Assembly: GCA_017472925.1 (NCBI GenBank)
Contig: JAFUNS010000023.1
Span: 1-64,000 of the forward strand
Direction: 5' to 3'
Source: Bacteroides sp.
GTDB taxonomy: Bacteria > Bacteroidota > Bacteroidia > Bacteroidales > Bacteroidaceae
DNA: 64,000 nt
Shown here: positions 1-8,216 of the stretch, piece by piece
How positions within the stretch are numbered: the stretch's first letter is position 1
Layout: each line of letters starts with the position of its first letter
Notes under the pieces: generated by a model
Database searches by the model: none
Told to the model about the DNA's origin: nothing
The model's input: only the letters and a program-made list of their open reading frames with translations
Program-made: the position numbers and the translations under genes

Positions 1-426
1 ATGTTCCAACAGTTCACGGGTTGAGATAGGAAAAAGACGATATTCGTATTTGCGCCCCGTCAACGGTTCATTTAACCGATTCTGCAACTCAAAAGACGAA
101 GAACCCGTCACCAATAATTGTACTTCCGGGAAATTATCCGTTATCCTTTTTAGTGTCATACCTATCTCTGAGACCCGTTGGGCTTCATCAATCACAACTA
201 GGCGATGTTTCCCTATCATCAGTTTCAGTTCCACCAGATTCATTCCAACCAACAGTTCTCGGACCTCCGGCTCATCACAATTCAACATCAGCACGGGTTC
301 CTCCAATTTCTCTGTTATTTGACGAAACAATGTACTCTTGCCTACCTGACGTGCTCCAATCACAATAACAGCTTTTCCTTTGAACAGATTTCCCTCTATC
401 CGTTGTTGCAATGTTCTTGTTATCAT
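1..426 (-). CDS. AAA-family ATPase (AAA_14/DUF4143 type), N-terminal part
   Basis: Reading the minus strand from the ATG at 426 gives 142 codons with no stop before the window edge, so the gene is cut at its C-terminal side. The product begins MITRTLQQRIEGNLFKGKA and carries a Walker A motif, GARQVGKST (about residues 24-32), followed by a Walker B-like VVIDEAQ (about 77-83) and a sensor-like LLVTGSSS (about 106-113). That arrangement is typical of the Bacteroidales ATPases with an N-terminal AAA_14 domain and a C-terminal DUF4143 domain, whose cellular role is not well established. The DUF4143 part would lie outside the window, so only the ATPase half is seen. Confidence 0.85.
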   Translation of the reverse strand, partial: MITRTLQQRIEGNLFKGKAVIVIGARQVGKSTLFRQITEKLEEPVLMLNCDEPEVRELLVGMNLVELKLMIGKHRLVVIDEAQRVSEIGMTLKRITDNFPEVQLLVTGSSSFELQNRLNEPLTGRKYEYRLFPISTRELLEH

Positions 427-541
427 ACTTTCTTCCTGTTTTTATTTTCCACAAAAATAAGGTAAAAAATTGTCTAATCCAAAAAATCATATATAATTTC
501 GGATTATAATCCAAAAAGTTTATGTAATTTTTGGGATTAGA

Positions 542-673
542 GGACTTCTATACTTTTATCAAAATTGGTCAGCCATCGGCAAGACAGCTTTCTTGGGGCG
601 AATGCTGCAAAAGTGGGAAATCCCTCATAAGAGAGGGCGCCAGGGAAGCTATTATTACTTGAAAAAACGATGA
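542..673 (+). pseudogene. C-terminal remnant of a primase/VirE-like (DUF3987-related?) protein
   Basis: An open frame ends at the TGA at 671-673 and reads FYQNWSAIGKTAFLGRMLQ followed by a basic tail ending YYYLKKR. No plausible start or upstream domain exists; the sequence before 540 is AT-rich and looks intergenic. The fragment resembles the C-terminal winged-helix-like tail of Bacteroidales VirE/DUF3987 mobile-element proteins, one of which is intact near 57.7-60.1 kb. The family link is from memory of tail composition, so it is tentative; that it is a fragment rather than a gene is more secure. Confidence 0.35.
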
Positions 674-687
674 TCCAGTTTCCTTGT

Positions 688-734
688 GTGTAGGTAAAGT
701 GTGTAGATAGGTTACTTACACACCTTGCCTACAC
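688..734. repeat. 19-bp inverted repeat (stem-loop) after the primase-like remnant
   Basis: GTGTAGGTAAAGTGTGTAG at 688-706 is complementary to the sequence at 716-734, with two G-U type differences and one end mismatch, leaving a 9-base loop. It lies 15 bases after the remnant stop codon. It has no T-tract, so it is not a standard terminator; it may be a scar or end structure of the lost element. Confidence 0.6.
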
Positions 735-948
735 GCCCTATCTTGCTGATACTCAGTGGTGAGTGTAAGATGCAAGTAAAATCGAGAAAAACTATTTGTA
801 AAGTGCGATTGGTTTTGTGCATAGGGTATAACAATGAAGAACTCAGAAATAGGAACGGTTGCTATCTCGTACCCATTTTTTAAGCCATCCGAATAACCGT
901 TTAACTTTAATATGATTGCAAATCCTGATGTTTTTTTTGTTCAAAAAG
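735..948. other. Intergenic stretch, nothing recognised
   Basis: No open frame with coding character is visible. The stretch separates the remnant and its stem-loop from the promoter at 949-979. Confidence 0.5.
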
Positions 949-979
949 TTTGTAGGCTTAATAAAAAGATGTAATTTTG
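949..979 (+). promoter_or_regulatory. Bacteroidales-type promoter of the His-rich protein/TonB receptor unit
   Basis: TTTG at 949-952 and TAATTTTG at 972-979 are separated by 19 bases, matching the Bacteroides -33/-7 consensus (TTTG, 19-21 bases, TAnnTTTG). The first start codon follows at 997. Confidence 0.7.
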
Positions 980-996
980 CTCCCGTTTTTGTGTAA

Positions 997-1335
997 ATGG
1001 TGAAAAATAGAAAGCAAATATTCGTGTCGTTGTGTCTGCTGGGGTTGTTTATATCCTTTCAGGCAGGTATAACATTGTTTGCGCACACCCACTATGTGAA
1101 CGGGGTGATGCTTGTCCATTCTCACCCTTCATCAGACAATCATACTCATACCGAAGGACAGATTCTCACGCTTGCTCAGGTATCCCATTTTACGGGTACA
1201 GAACCTTTGCTTACGGAAAGTGTAGAAATAATCCTCCCGGTCCTCTATACATTGGAATGCAAGAGAACAATGGCGCTCTGCCCGTCTTTTCATATTCAAT
1301 GTATTCATCTTCGTGCTCCTCCTTTCTTTTGCTGA
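997..1335 (+). CDS. Small exported His-rich protein (DUF6769-like)
   Basis: The 112-residue product starts with a signal peptide or membrane anchor (about residues 8-28), followed by a histidine-rich stretch, HTHYVNGVMLVHSHP then DNHTHTE (about 30-53). The His clusters suggest metal binding outside the inner membrane. The C-terminal half has no recognised domain. It is the first gene after a good promoter and lies 126 bases before a TonB receptor; in Bacteroidales I recall such small His-rich proteins beside this receptor type (family name from memory). A metal-related role is an inference from composition and neighbour. Confidence 0.7.
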   Translation: MVKNRKQIFVSLCLLGLFISFQAGITLFAHTHYVNGVMLVHSHPSSDNHTHTEGQILTLAQVSHFTGTEPLLTESVEIILPVLYTLECKRTMALCPSFHIQCIHLRAPPFFC

Positions 1336-1461
1336 TTCTTGTAACCTCCTATAGAGGTTGGGAGCATGCATCGGGTGTATGCTCAAGACAGTTGTGATTG
1401 CATTATCAGGGAACTATCATATAGTTTCTGAATATGATTATTATATAAAGAAAAAGGATTA

Positions 1462-3798
1462 ATGAAAACATATATTTTGTGGTTGGCACTCATGGTGATG
1501 GGTGCGACATGGGGCGTATATGCCGTAGAAGTAGAACCGATGAAACATGGAAACATGATTAGGGGGCATGTCATAGAGAAGGATTCTGAAGAACATTTGC
1601 CATATGCTTCCATACTGATTGTGGAAACGGGCGAGGGGACTATCTCTGATGATACCGGTCATTTTGTATTCAAGAAGATACCCGAAGGTAACTATACATT
1701 AAGGGTACAGTTGTTGGGATACGCCACCCAGGAGAAGAAAGTGACGGTTAGCAAAGACTATGCCACGGATGTACATATCGAAATGACCGAAGTGGGTATT
1801 CTGGTGGACGAAGTGGTGGTCTCGGCCAACCGTAACGAAGTGAGCCGTAAGACAGCACCGGTTGTGGTGAATGTGATGAGTGCCAAGCTATTTGAATCTG
1901 TGAACTCAACCGATTTGGCCAAGGCCTTGAATTACCAGTCGGGATTACGGGTAGAAAACAGTTGTCAGAATTGCGCTTTTCCGCAAGTACGCATCAATGG
2001 ACTTGAAGGCCCGTACTCACAGATTCTGATTAATAGCCGTCCGATAGTCAGTGCACTTTCGGGTGTGTATGGATTGGAACAGATTCCCACAAATATGATT
2101 GAACGCATAGAAGTGGTGCGTGGAGGCGGTTCGGCCTTGTTTGGTGCCAATGCGGTGGGAGGTACCATCAATATCATCACCAAAGACCCGATAAACAATT
2201 CGTTCCAGGTTTCGTCCACGATGTCTAATGTGGGAGGCGATACGTGGGAACAGTATATGGGTGCCAATGCTTCCTTGGTGTCGAAGGACAATGTGTATGG
2301 CATTGCACTTTACCAATCCTACCGTAACCGTAACCCGTATGATGTGGATGGAGACGGATTCTCGGAAATCGGGAAACTGAATATGAATACTTTCGGGTTG
2401 CGTGCCTATTATCGTCCCACCCAATTCAGCCGTTTGGGCTTGGAATACCATACTACTAATGAATTCCGGCGTGGAGGAAACAAGTTCGACAAGGAACCGT
2501 TCGAAGCGGATATTACCGAACAGACCAAACATGTAATCAATAGTGGAGGACTAACCTACGACTTGTTCTGGAAGGAATACAAACATAAACTTTCGTTTTA
2601 CGCCTCGGCACAACATGTAGACCGTAACAGCTACTATGGTGCCCAGCAGGATCCGAATGCGTATGGTAAGACCAAAGACCTGACTTTTGTGGGGGGAGGT
2701 ATGTATACAGGCAATTTTGAGAAGGTGCTATTTTCTCCGGCTGTCTTTACCATGGGTTTGGAATACCAGCATAACAATATGCACGATGTGATGGCCGGCT
2801 ATAATCGTGACCTCAAACAAGAAGTACGCATTGCCAGTGCTTTTGTACAGAATGAATGGAAAATGAAGCGTTTTACTTTATTGGCCGGTTTCCGCTTGGA
2901 TGAGCATAATCTGATAGACCATCCCATCTTTAGTCCACGCGTAAACTTGCTTTACAAACCGAGTGATGCTTTCCAAGGACGCCTCACTTGGTCAACCGGA
3001 TTCCGTGCACCGCAGGCATACGATGAGGACCTCCATATTACGGCAGTAGGTGGTGAAGGGGTTCTCATTCACTTGGCAGAAGGCTTGAAACCGGAGAAGT
3101 CAAACAGTTTCAGCGGGTCTGTAGATTGGAGTGCCACGATGGGTCATTTCCAAACCAACTTGTTGGTGGAAGCTTTCTATACTTCATTGGATGATGTATT
3201 CTATTTACAGAATATGGGTGTTGATGAACAAGGTAATGCGCTACAGGAACGTAGGAACGGTAGTGGAGCGGAAGTGTATGGAGTGAATGTAGATGGTAAG
3301 ATTGCACATGGAAATGACGTCTCTTTGCAAATGGGTTTTACGGTACAGCGTAGCCGATACAAGGAATTGACTTATTGGAGTGAAGATGAGACGGTGGCAG
3401 GGACAAGGAACATGCCTCGTACCCCCGGATGTTACGGTTACTTTACCCTTACCGCACGTCCTTTCAAGCGTCTTGATTTTTCATTGTCGGGAGTATATAC
3501 AGGACGTATGCATGTGCCCCATTTTGCACCGACCGACGAGATTCCGTCTGATTATGCCTATACTTATATCACCAAAGATGAGTTGGTGTATACACCGGAT
3601 TTCTTCGATTTCAATGTGAAACTGAACTATAATCTTGTGTTGAACGAACACTTGAAACTACAATTGAATGGTGGGGTACAGAACATATTCAATGCCTTTC
3701 AGAAAGATTTGGATAAAGGAACTTACCGGGATTCAGGCTACTTCTATGGCCCTACCCAACCAAGGACCTTCTTTATAGGCATCAAGTTGTTTAACTAA
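1462..3798 (+). CDS. TonB-dependent outer-membrane receptor with CxxC plug motif
   Basis: The 778-residue protein has a signal peptide (to about residue 22), a carboxypeptidase-D-like regulatory domain (about 32-112), a TonB plug (about 125-240; IERIEVVRGGGSALFG, then AVGGTINIITK) and a long beta-barrel ending in FFIGIKLFN with a terminal aromatic-hydrophobic pattern. It is too short and lacks the features of a SusC protein, and no SusD follows. A pair of cysteines in the plug (C168 and C171, SCQNCAFPQVRINGL) marks a subfamily often found near metal-handling genes. The substrate, metal or small cofactor, cannot be read from the sequence. Confidence 0.92.
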   Translation: MKTYILWLALMVMGATWGVYAVEVEPMKHGNMIRGHVIEKDSEEHLPYASILIVETGEGTISDDTGHFVFKKIPEGNYTLRVQLLGYATQEKKVTVSKDYATDVHIEMTEVGILVDEVVVSANRNEVSRKTAPVVVNVMSAKLFESVNSTDLAKALNYQSGLRVENSCQNCAFPQVRINGLEGPYSQILINSRPIVSALSGVYGLEQIPTNMIERIEVVRGGGSALFGANAVGGTINIITKDPINNSFQVSSTMSNVGGDTWEQYMGANASLVSKDNVYGIALYQSYRNRNPYDVDGDGFSEIGKLNMNTFGLRAYYRPTQFSRLGLEYHTTNEFRRGGNKFDKEPFEADITEQTKHVINSGGLTYDLFWKEYKHKLSFYASAQHVDRNSYYGAQQDPNAYGKTKDLTFVGGGMYTGNFEKVLFSPAVFTMGLEYQHNNMHDVMAGYNRDLKQEVRIASAFVQNEWKMKRFTLLAGFRLDEHNLIDHPIFSPRVNLLYKPSDAFQGRLTWSTGFRAPQAYDEDLHITAVGGEGVLIHLAEGLKPEKSNSFSGSVDWSATMGHFQTNLLVEAFYTSLDDVFYLQNMGVDEQGNALQERRNGSGAEVYGVNVDGKIAHGNDVSLQMGFTVQRSRYKELTYWSEDETVAGTRNMPRTPGCYGYFTLTARPFKRLDFSLSGVYTGRMHVPHFAPTDEIPSDYAYTYITKDELVYTPDFFDFNVKLNYNLVLNEHLKLQLNGGVQNIFNAFQKDLDKGTYRDSGYFYGPTQPRTFFIGIKLFN

Positions 3799-3876
3799 AA
3801 TGAATGGGTGCTTGATACTAAGCACATTTATTCTCTTTTCATTAAGCGTAATACAGATTTTGTACGTATGTATATA

Positions 3877-3911
3877 TAAATTCAGGAAATAAACGTTATT
3901 TCCTGAATTTA
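3877..3911. repeat. Perfect long inverted repeat with 3-base loop
   Basis: TAAATTCAGGAAATAA at 3877-3892 is perfectly complementary to 3896-3911, with loop ACG. One more A-T pair can form outside. It lies between the TonB receptor and the GH30 gene and directly precedes a -7-like TATCTTTA at 3915-3922, so it may terminate the receptor transcript, act as an operator overlapping the GH30 promoter, or both. Confidence 0.75.
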
Positions 3912-3944
3912 TTGTATCTTTATCCCCATAATTATAATGGTATC

Positions 3945-5441
3945 ATGAAAAACATATTTTTGACATTCGGCATGTGGATGACTGTATCTATAGCATCCGC
4001 TCAGACTTTTACATCTTATACTACCACCGAAAGTGAAACGTGGAAAACTGGAAAGGTTTCTTTAAAATCCTCACCGGTCGGTAAAACCGTTTTAGAAATG
4101 AATGGGGATGAACAAGGGGTAACCTTCCGTGCATGGGGTACTACGTTCAATGAATTGGATTGGGATGCTTTCAATCTGTTGACACGCGATGAACAAGATG
4201 AAATTATGCACAATCTGTTTGCACCTGATGGTGATTTGCATTTTACACACGGACGGGTTTCGATGAATGCCAATGATTATGCACGGTCGTGGTATAGCTG
4301 TAGCGAAGTAAGCGGTGATTTTGAACTACGCTATTTTAATATTGAACGCGACAAACGGAATATCATCCCTTTGGCACGGGCAGCACAGAAGTATTGTCCG
4401 GAACTCCAGCTATTCATGAGTCCATGGTCTCCACCTGCATGGATGAAGATAAATCAGGATTATCCGGTACTCTCCAGAAATACGAATCAGCAGGACCCCC
4501 GTAAAGATTATGTACTCTTTATGGATGATGGAAAGGCGGTTGATCCGGATGAAATGAAACTATTGGGCGAACGCAATGGGGTATTTCCTCGACGTTTGGC
4601 CATGCAGGACTATTTTATTCAAGACCCGCGATATTTACAATGTTATGCCGACATGTTCTGTAAGTTCATCGACTTGTATGCCGAACAAGGACTCCCTATC
4701 ACTAAAGTGATGTATCAGAATGAAGCCTATTCTTATACACCATACCCTGGATGTGCGTGGACGGCCGAAGGTACGTTGAGGTTCAATAACGAGTATTTGG
4801 CTCCTACGTTGGCTGAGAAGCATCCGGAAGTAGAATTATGGATAGGTACGTTCAATACCAATCGTTTGGATTATGTACAGAAGATTTTGGATGATCCAAC
4901 CCTTCAGAAGAATGTAAAGGGAGTTGGTACCCAATGGGAATGTCGTTATAATTTGCCTGAAATGCGCAAACGTTATCCGAATCTTCGTTTCATGCAATCG
5001 GAAAGCGAATGTGGAAATGGAAATATGGATTGGAAAGCCGGTGAACATACATTCATGCTCCTATCTGATAATTTAGGTAATGGGTGTGACGAATATTATA
5101 ACTGGAATTTTATTCTTACTGACAATGGAGCATCGTCTTGGGGATGGACACAAAATGCATTGATACAAGTGGACAGTAAAACCCGCCGGATGCGCTATAC
5201 TGCTGAATATTTTGCTTACAAACATTTCTGCCATTTCGTCGCTAATGGAACTAAAATGATAGGATATGGTGGCCGAGACAATGAGGAAGCACCTGTAGTA
5301 GTGTTCAAACGAAACGGTGAATACATCGTTACGGCCGGGAACTTTACCGATGAAGTAAAAACAATCAATGTGAAGATTGGTGGAAAATATTTGAATATGC
5401 AATTACCAGCACATTCGTTTAATACGTTTGTTGAAAAATAA
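3945..5441 (+). CDS. Glycoside hydrolase family 30 enzyme (secreted)
   Basis: I choose the ATG at 3945, which gives a clean signal peptide, MKNIFLTFGMWMTVSIASAQ, rather than the non-ATG extension to 3912, which begins right after the inverted repeat and before the likely promoter. The 498-residue enzyme has GH30 landmarks: FMSPWSPPAWMK (about 158-168), the acid/base Glu in YQNEAYSYTPYPG (about E260) and the nucleophile Glu in FMQSESECGNG (about E353). A C-terminal beta-sandwich ends VNVKIGGKYLNMQLPAHSFNTF. GH30 members cleave beta-glucosides, beta-1,6-glucans or xylan-type chains; the substrate here is unresolved. The neighbouring CAZyme remnant suggests what is left of a polysaccharide locus. 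Confidence 0.9.
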   Translation: MKNIFLTFGMWMTVSIASAQTFTSYTTTESETWKTGKVSLKSSPVGKTVLEMNGDEQGVTFRAWGTTFNELDWDAFNLLTRDEQDEIMHNLFAPDGDLHFTHGRVSMNANDYARSWYSCSEVSGDFELRYFNIERDKRNIIPLARAAQKYCPELQLFMSPWSPPAWMKINQDYPVLSRNTNQQDPRKDYVLFMDDGKAVDPDEMKLLGERNGVFPRRLAMQDYFIQDPRYLQCYADMFCKFIDLYAEQGLPITKVMYQNEAYSYTPYPGCAWTAEGTLRFNNEYLAPTLAEKHPEVELWIGTFNTNRLDYVQKILDDPTLQKNVKGVGTQWECRYNLPEMRKRYPNLRFMQSESECGNGNMDWKAGEHTFMLLSDNLGNGCDEYYNWNFILTDNGASSWGWTQNALIQVDSKTRRMRYTAEYFAYKHFCHFVANGTKMIGYGGRDNEEAPVVVFKRNGEYIVTAGNFTDEVKTINVKIGGKYLNMQLPAHSFNTFVEK

Positions 5442-5452
5442 AAAAACGTTTT

Positions 5453-6014
5453 ATGAAAAGAGTCTTGTTGTTATTAGGATGTATGTGTCTTTGTGTGTTG
5501 GCTGCATCACCGCAAGGACAGAACAAATTGGAAGTGTATCCGGCACCGTCGGGAGTGGAAATGAAGAACGACTTTACGGTGAAAGTACGTATACCAGGGG
5601 GTGAATGGAAACCGGTGGATATTTACATGGTGAAGGTGGATGAAGTGCGCGACACCAAGCATTGCGTGGAAAAGGCTTCGTTGGCCTACTTTGATTTTGA
5701 AGGAGAAGTGGAAGTGGGGAGATTTGATAAAGAATTGCACTCATCAAGGATATGCAGACCATAGCATGTGGGCTCGTGGACAGGCTTGGGCTATCTATGG
5801 CTATACAGTTGTCTATCGGGAAACACAGGATGTGAAATATTTGGATTTCGTTCAGAAAGTAACGGATGTCTATTTGGCCAACTTGCCGGAAGACTATATA
5901 CCTTATTGGGATTTTAATGATCCTGCTATTCCGAATGCTCCTCGTGATGCTTCTATAATATATGCAGATTACTATTATATTGAAGCGTTGAAGCGGTTGA
6001 GGGAAATGCAGTGA
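5453..6014 (+). pseudogene. Chimeric CAZyme remnant: N-terminus of one hydrolase joined to a GH88 C-terminus
   Basis: The first part (5453 to about 5735) encodes a signal peptide and a short beta-rich region (KLEVYPAPSGVEMKNDFTVK, then VDIYMVKVDEVRD and YFDFEGEVEV), resembling the N-terminus of secreted Bacteroides polygalacturonase/dextranase-like hydrolases. After about 5735 the meaningful frame changes by one and encodes HQGYADHSMWARGQAWAIYG through DASIIYADYYYIEALKRL, the typical end of GH88 unsaturated glucuronyl hydrolase. The natural reading frame across the join ends at 5764 (103 residues). The simplest reading is a deletion that fused two neighbouring genes out of frame. Neither enzyme can be functional. 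Confidence 0.8.
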
Positions 6015-6030
6015 TGTTCTGTTTGAATCA

Positions 6031-6074
6031 AAAAAAATAGTGGGTGTGTTAAAGGCACATCCACTATTTTTTTG
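6031..6074. terminator. Rho-independent bidirectional terminator
   Basis: A stem built on AATAGTGGGTGTG and its near complement CACATCCACTATT is flanked by A-runs on the left and T-runs on the right. It lies between the plus-strand CAZyme remnant and the convergent coiled-coil gene and can serve both. Confidence 0.8.
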
Positions 6075-6112
6075 TGTAGTATCTTGTCCTTGAAAGGAGT
6101 TTTGGATTAAGT

Positions 6113-6985
6113 TTACTTTAAATTGAATGAGCTGCTTCCAATCATGGTGCCATCGGCAAAGATGTATACATTGTAAGTACCGGCAGCCAAGTATTCTTCT
6201 ACGTCCCAATAAACGGTAACGGTTTGTTCTTCGCCAGTGTATTCTATGTATTTCTTGATGGAGTATTGCAACTCACGATTTTCGTATTTGAAGGTATCTG
6301 ATGCGCTCTTGCTCAGTACTTCGTTACCCGGTTGGGTGATACGAACATAGAGGGTACGTTCACCGGTTTGGGCAGTGATGTTCTTTACGATGGTAAACGA
6401 TACGGCCAGTTTCTTGACATTCTTCACCTTGTTGGTTTCTTTCCCTCGTTTGTTCTTAGGTTGTACATTGATGTTGGTTACGTCAAGCTGTGCTGCCAAT
6501 GCCACTTTCTCGTTCAAGTTCTTCTTTTCTTCGGCCAATGTGTTGATTTGGCGGGTGGCTTCGTTGTATCTCTTTTTCACTTCCTTGTTTTCGGTAGTGA
6601 GCGCTTCGTTCAGACGGTTCAAAGAGTCGATTTGCACCACGTAGCTACGCAATACAGCCCGAACGGTTTTCAACTCCTTTTTCAGACGGGTAATTTCGGC
6701 AGCGTTGCTTGCCTTTACCTGGCGTAATTCTTCAAGCAATCGTTGTGTCTTTAATTTTTCACTTTCCAACTTTTCACGCAATGAATCGTTGCTGATTTGA
6801 ACCTGAAGTTCATCGTATTGGGTGGCGAAGGTAGTATATTCATTTTCCATCTCTTCCTTCTCAATAGCGAACAATTCGCTCATCTCCTTGTTTTCTTGTA
6901 CCTGACGGAAGGCAAAGAACGAAACTCCGCCGATAATGATAATCAGCAGAATGATGATAATGACCAGATTTTTGCTCTTACTCAT
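6113..6985 (-). CDS. Membrane-anchored coiled-coil protein of unknown function
   Basis: The 290-residue product has one strongly hydrophobic segment near the N-terminus (about residues 7-27), a long charged coiled coil (about 35-165) and a C-terminal beta-rich domain (about 185-290; KKLAVSFTIVKN to YNVYIFADGTMIGSSSFNLK). The single anchor with a short basic N-terminus suggests the coiled coil and C-domain lie in the periplasm. It is a conserved-looking Bacteroidales hypothetical protein divergently placed beside malate dehydrogenase. A -7-like CAAAAGTA (7006-7013, minus strand TACTTTTG) precedes it. I do not recognise a named family. Confidence 0.8.
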   Translation of the reverse strand: MSKSKNLVIIIILLIIIIGGVSFFAFRQVQENKEMSELFAIEKEEMENEYTTFATQYDELQVQISNDSLREKLESEKLKTQRLLEELRQVKASNAAEITRLKKELKTVRAVLRSYVVQIDSLNRLNEALTTENKEVKKRYNEATRQINTLAEEKKNLNEKVALAAQLDVTNINVQPKNKRGKETNKVKNVKKLAVSFTIVKNITAQTGERTLYVRITQPGNEVLSKSASDTFKYENRELQYSIKKYIEYTGEEQTVTVYWDVEEYLAAGTYNVYIFADGTMIGSSSFNLK

Positions 6986-7005
6986 AGTGTTACGTTAATT
7001 TCTCG

Positions 7006-7013
7006 CAAAAGTA
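7006..7013 (-). promoter_or_regulatory. -7 element for the coiled-coil gene
   Basis: Read on the minus strand this is TACTTTTG, matching TAnnTTTG, 20 bases before the start codon at 6985. Confidence 0.5.
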
Positions 7014-7053
7014 CAATAAATAATGTATATAGCCGAAAATTATTATGGAAATT

Positions 7054-7085
7054 TTTCTTTAATTCGGAATTACATTGTAACTTTG
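7054..7085 (+). promoter_or_regulatory. Promoter of malate dehydrogenase
   Basis: TAACTTTG at 7078-7085 matches the -7 consensus; TTTC at 7054-7057 lies 20 bases upstream as a possible -33 element. The start codon follows at 7133. Confidence 0.6.
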
Positions 7086-7132
7086 CACCGCATTTAAAAG
7101 ATATTATTCAACTTTAAACAAATATTGAGATT

Positions 7133-8074
7133 ATGTCAAAAGTAACCGTAGTTGGCGCAGGTAATGTAGGCGCTACATGTGCAAATGTTCTTGCCTTTAA
7201 TGAAGTGGCAGACCAAGTGGTAATGCTCGACGTTAAGGAAGGTGTTTCAGAAGGTAAAGCAATGGATATGATGCAGACTGCTCAGTTGTTGGGATTTGAC
7301 TCTACCATTGTAGGTTGCACCAATGATTATGAAAAGACTGCTAATTCGGATGTTGTAGTGATTACATCAGGTATTCCTCGTAAGCCGGGTATGACTCGCG
7401 AAGAATTGATCGGAGTAAATGCAGGTATCGTGAAGTCTGTAGCTCAGAACATTTTGAAGTATTCTCCTAATGCTATTTTGGTGGTTATCTCTAACCCGAT
7501 GGATACTATGACTTATTTGGCATTGAAGTCATTGGGCTTGCCTAAGAACAGAATCATCGGTATGGGTGGTGCTTTGGACAGCTCTCGTTTCAAATATTTC
7601 TTGTCACAAGCTTTGGGTTGCAATGCCAACGAAGTAGAAGGTATGGTTATCGGTGGTCACGGTGATACTACTATGATTCCTTTGACTCGCTTCGCTACTT
7701 ATAAGGGTATGCCGGTTTCTAACTTCCTCTCTGCTGAAAAATTGGAAGAAATCGCTGCTTCTACTATGGTAGGTGGTGCTACATTGACTAAGTTGCTCGG
7801 TACTTCAGCTTGGTATGCTCCGGGTGCAGCTGGTGCATTTGTTGTTGAAGCCATCATGCACGACCAGAAGAAGATGGTTCCTTGCTCAGTAATGTTGGAA
7901 GGCGAATATGGTGAATCAGACATTTGCTGTGGTGTTCCAGTAATCTTGGGTAAGAACGGTATTGAAAAGATCGTAGAACTTCCTTTGAACGAAGATGAAA
8001 AGGCTAAGTTTGCTGCAAGTGCTGCTGCTGTTCGCAAGACAAATGCTGCATTGACAGAAGTTGGTGCTCTTTAA
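7133..8074 (+). CDS. mdh: Malate dehydrogenase (LDH-like type)
   Basis: Catalyses the reversible NAD-dependent interconversion of malate and oxaloacetate in the cytosol, in the reductive branch leading to fumarate and succinate in Bacteroidales. The 313-residue protein has the Rossmann motif VVGAGNVGATCAN (about 6-18), the acidic end of beta-strand 2 in VMLDV (D33, NAD preference), substrate-binding IPRKPGMTREEL (81-92) and the catalytic His in GGHGDTTMIPL (about H176). Length and motifs match the bacterial LDH-like malate dehydrogenase group. It is monocistronic, with its own promoter and a strong terminator. Confidence 0.95.
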   Translation: MSKVTVVGAGNVGATCANVLAFNEVADQVVMLDVKEGVSEGKAMDMMQTAQLLGFDSTIVGCTNDYEKTANSDVVVITSGIPRKPGMTREELIGVNAGIVKSVAQNILKYSPNAILVVISNPMDTMTYLALKSLGLPKNRIIGMGGALDSSRFKYFLSQALGCNANEVEGMVIGGHGDTTMIPLTRFATYKGMPVSNFLSAEKLEEIAASTMVGGATLTKLLGTSAWYAPGAAGAFVVEAIMHDQKKMVPCSVMLEGEYGESDICCGVPVILGKNGIEKIVELPLNEDEKAKFAASAAAVRKTNAALTEVGAL

Positions 8075-8095
8075 AATATAGCATATACAATAAAA

Positions 8096-8136
8096 ACAAG
8101 TGGGTGTGTCTGTTGATGCACCCACTTGTTTTTTTA
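8096..8136 (+). terminator. Rho-independent terminator of mdh
   Basis: ACAAGTGGGTG (8096-8106) pairs with CACCCACTTGT (8119-8129), followed by a T-run. It uses the same AGTGGGTG stem as the terminators at 6031 and 14576. Confidence 0.85.
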
Positions 8137-8179
8137 TTGTTTTTTCCCCCTGTTTACTTCATTATCCTAAATCTTTCAT

Positions 8180-8187
8180 TACCTTTG
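8180..8187 (+). promoter_or_regulatory. -7 element of the fimbrillin/GLUG lipoprotein gene
   Basis: TACCTTTG matches TAnnTTTG and lies 29 bases before the start codon. The best -33-like match, TTTA at 8153, is slightly too far upstream. Confidence 0.5.
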
Positions 8188-8216
8188 CTTAAGTTTAACA
8201 TAAATACAAATAAAAT

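Noticed and set aside
688-734. Rho-independent terminator
   Set aside because: The stem is long but no T-tract follows on either strand.
1462-3798. SusC-type glycan receptor
   Set aside because: Too short at 778 residues, no SusD partner and a different plug motif.
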